Part shown: positions 63,027-64,000 of the stretch, one piece after another
Layout of the letters: the number at the start of each line of letters is the position of its first letter
Position numbering within the stretch: the first letter of the stretch is position 1
Origin: Pacificispira sp002696645
GTDB lineage: Bacteria > Pseudomonadota > Alphaproteobacteria > UBA8366 > Aestuariispiraceae
Direction: 5' to 3'
Length of the DNA stretch: 64,000 bases
Assembly: GCF_048892425.1 (NCBI RefSeq)
Contig: NZ_JBLZHU010000001.1
Span: 248,001-312,000 of the forward strand
Notes under the pieces: model-generated
Told to the model about the DNA's origin: nothing
What the model saw: the letters and a program-made list of their open reading frames with translations, nothing else
Databases searched by the model: none
Made by a program: the position numbers and the translations under genes

Positions 63027-64000
63027 GACAATCTGGCACCCAAACGACCGCCACTGTGACCCTCGAAACCGCAGTGATGGCAAAAGTCGCCGTCTTAGTG
63101 ACTCTGGCTTCGTTAATTCTATTGCTGGCCCTGCGTCCAGCCTTTGCGGAAGTAAAGGTGGAGGAAGTGGTCAGCCCCGGGGGCATCACGGCCTGGCTGG
63201 TTCGGGACGAGACTGTGCCTGTCACCGCGATCGAGTTTTCTTTCAAAGGGGGCGGCGCAGGTCATGATAAGCCCGGCAAAGAAGGCACTGCACGCCTGAC
63301 AGCCAGCACGATTGATGAAGGTGCTGGCCCCTATGACAGCAAGACCTTTCAGGGGAAATTGTCGGATCAGTCCATCACCATCTCTTTCAATGCCGGACAG
63401 GACGCCTTTTCAGGCAGTTTCTATACCCTCAATCGATATCGGGATGAGGCTGTTGAGCTTCTCTCTCTGGCCCTGACAGAACCCCGGTTTGATGAAGAGC
63501 CGGTGGAACGCGTTCGTTCCCAAATTCTGATCGGGTTGAAACAGGCCCAAACGGACCCTGATGCGATTGCCGGTAAGGCGATGGCGGAAACGATATTCAA
63601 GGATCACCCGTATGGCCGCCCGGATGAAGGCACATTGACCAGTGTTCCTAAAATCACGGTGGCGGATATGAAGGCCTATATGGCCGATGCCTTGACGCGC
63701 GATAAGTTGAAAATTGGCGTTGTTGGCGCGATCACGCCGGAAGAATTGGGCCCTATGCTGGATAAGATTTTTGGCAAACTGCCTAAGACCGGCGCCTCCG
63801 ACAAAGTCCCGGCCTTTAATGGCAAGACCCCAGGTGGCACGGTTGTGATTGATATGGACGTGCCCCAAAGCACCATCGCCTTCGCTCAGCCCGGCCTGTC
63901 GATTGATGATCCGCGCTATTATACCGGCATGGTGATGAATTATGTGCTGGGGGGTGGATCGTTCAGCTCTGTTCTGACCGATGAAATCCGTGTCAAACGA
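63023..64000 (+). CDS. M16-family peptidase-like protein (inactive subunit, partial)
   Basis: Starts at the ATG 63023, overlapping the previous stop (ATGA), and stays open for 326 codons to the window edge. Signal segment up to AFA-EV (about 42). The fold is M16 (GGITAWLVRDETVPVTAIEFSFKGG at the N terminus; VGAITPEELGPML later), but the HxxEH motif is absent: the position holds KEGTARLTASTID. This fits the non-catalytic partner of the preceding peptidase. 3' end missing. Confidence 0.9.
   Translation, partial: MRQSGTQTTATVTLETAVMAKVAVLVTLASLILLLALRPAFAEVKVEEVVSPGGITAWLVRDETVPVTAIEFSFKGGGAGHDKPGKEGTARLTASTIDEGAGPYDSKTFQGKLSDQSITISFNAGQDAFSGSFYTLNRYRDEAVELLSLALTEPRFDEEPVERVRSQILIGLKQAQTDPDAIAGKAMAETIFKDHPYGRPDEGTLTSVPKITVADMKAYMADALTRDKLKIGVVGAITPEELGPMLDKIFGKLPKTGASDKVPAFNGKTPGGTVVIDMDVPQSTIAFAQPGLSIDDPRYYTGMVMNYVLGGGSFSSVLTDEIRVKR

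Noticed and set aside
1..64000. CRISPR arrays
   Set aside because: No regularly spaced direct repeats of suitable length were seen, and no cas genes.

Overview
The window looks like a chromosomal segment of a free-living alphaproteobacterium, most plausibly a marine Rhodospirillales-type lineage. This is inferred from gene order and family composition: the run ileS-lspA-DUF3035-M16-M16, the block thioredoxin/TPR-LON domain-Trm112-DUF971, a SUF operon with sufT and an Rrf2 regulator, and many TRAP, Liv-type ABC and molybdenum hydroxylase genes. No rRNA or plasmid or phage backbone genes are present. Genes are dense, often overlap by ATGA, and have moderate-to-high GC except for two AT-rich patches (about 8.95-10.05 kb and 22.8-23.4 kb) that look acquired.

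Layout: 0-8.7 kb is mostly housekeeping: glnK-amtB behind a sigma54-type promoter, a UbiH/Coq6-type monooxygenase, an orphan GAF histidine kinase, a GST, and the DUF971/Trm112/LON/thioredoxin-TPR/YbaK block. A tRNA-Gly(GCC) at 8.9 kb is followed by an AT-rich patch with one unrecognised gene. From 10.1 to 21.4 kb a single minus-strand block (TetR, a NicX-like 2,5-dihydroxypyridine dioxygenase, CoxG, three-subunit molybdenum hydroxylase, alpha/beta hydrolase, complete Liv-type ABC importer) reads as a self-contained operon for uptake, hydroxylation and ring opening of an N-heteroaromatic compound. From 21.6 to 24.2 kb lie two small membrane proteins, a solitary IS end, an AT-rich secreted hypothetical protein and a complete IS5/IS427-type insertion sequence placed exactly at the meeting point of two convergent stop codons.

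From 24.2 to 35.6 kb there is a second catabolic region: a threonine-synthase-like PLP enzyme, a GntR/FCD regulator, two small membrane proteins, a PanB-like enzyme with altered metal ligands, a DUF6166 protein, a TRAP transporter, a PhyH-type dioxygenase, a fatty-acid-hydroxylase-superfamily membrane enzyme and a lone CoxL-type subunit with its own TetR. A near-identical 16-bp palindromic motif lies upstream of both the PanB-like gene and the membrane hydroxylase gene, suggesting one regulon.

From 36.3 to 39.4 kb are tyrS, anmK and an alpha/beta hydrolase. From 39.6 to 51.8 kb is an iron-sulfur assembly supercluster: cysE, an IscR-like Rrf2 regulator, two tandem cysteine desulfurases, a ferredoxin, then (after cspA and a phosphodiesterase) a SUF regulator, sufB, sufC, sufD, sufS, sufT and an A-type carrier. 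An 86-bp REP-like palindrome lies between sufB and sufC and an IscR-like inverted repeat lies just before the SUF regulator. The rest holds an MFS transporter, a GMC oxidoreductase, a PAS_5 protein, an aspartoacylase-family deacylase, a PilZ-like protein, ileS, lspA, a DUF3035 lipoprotein and two M16 peptidase genes, the second running off the end of the window.
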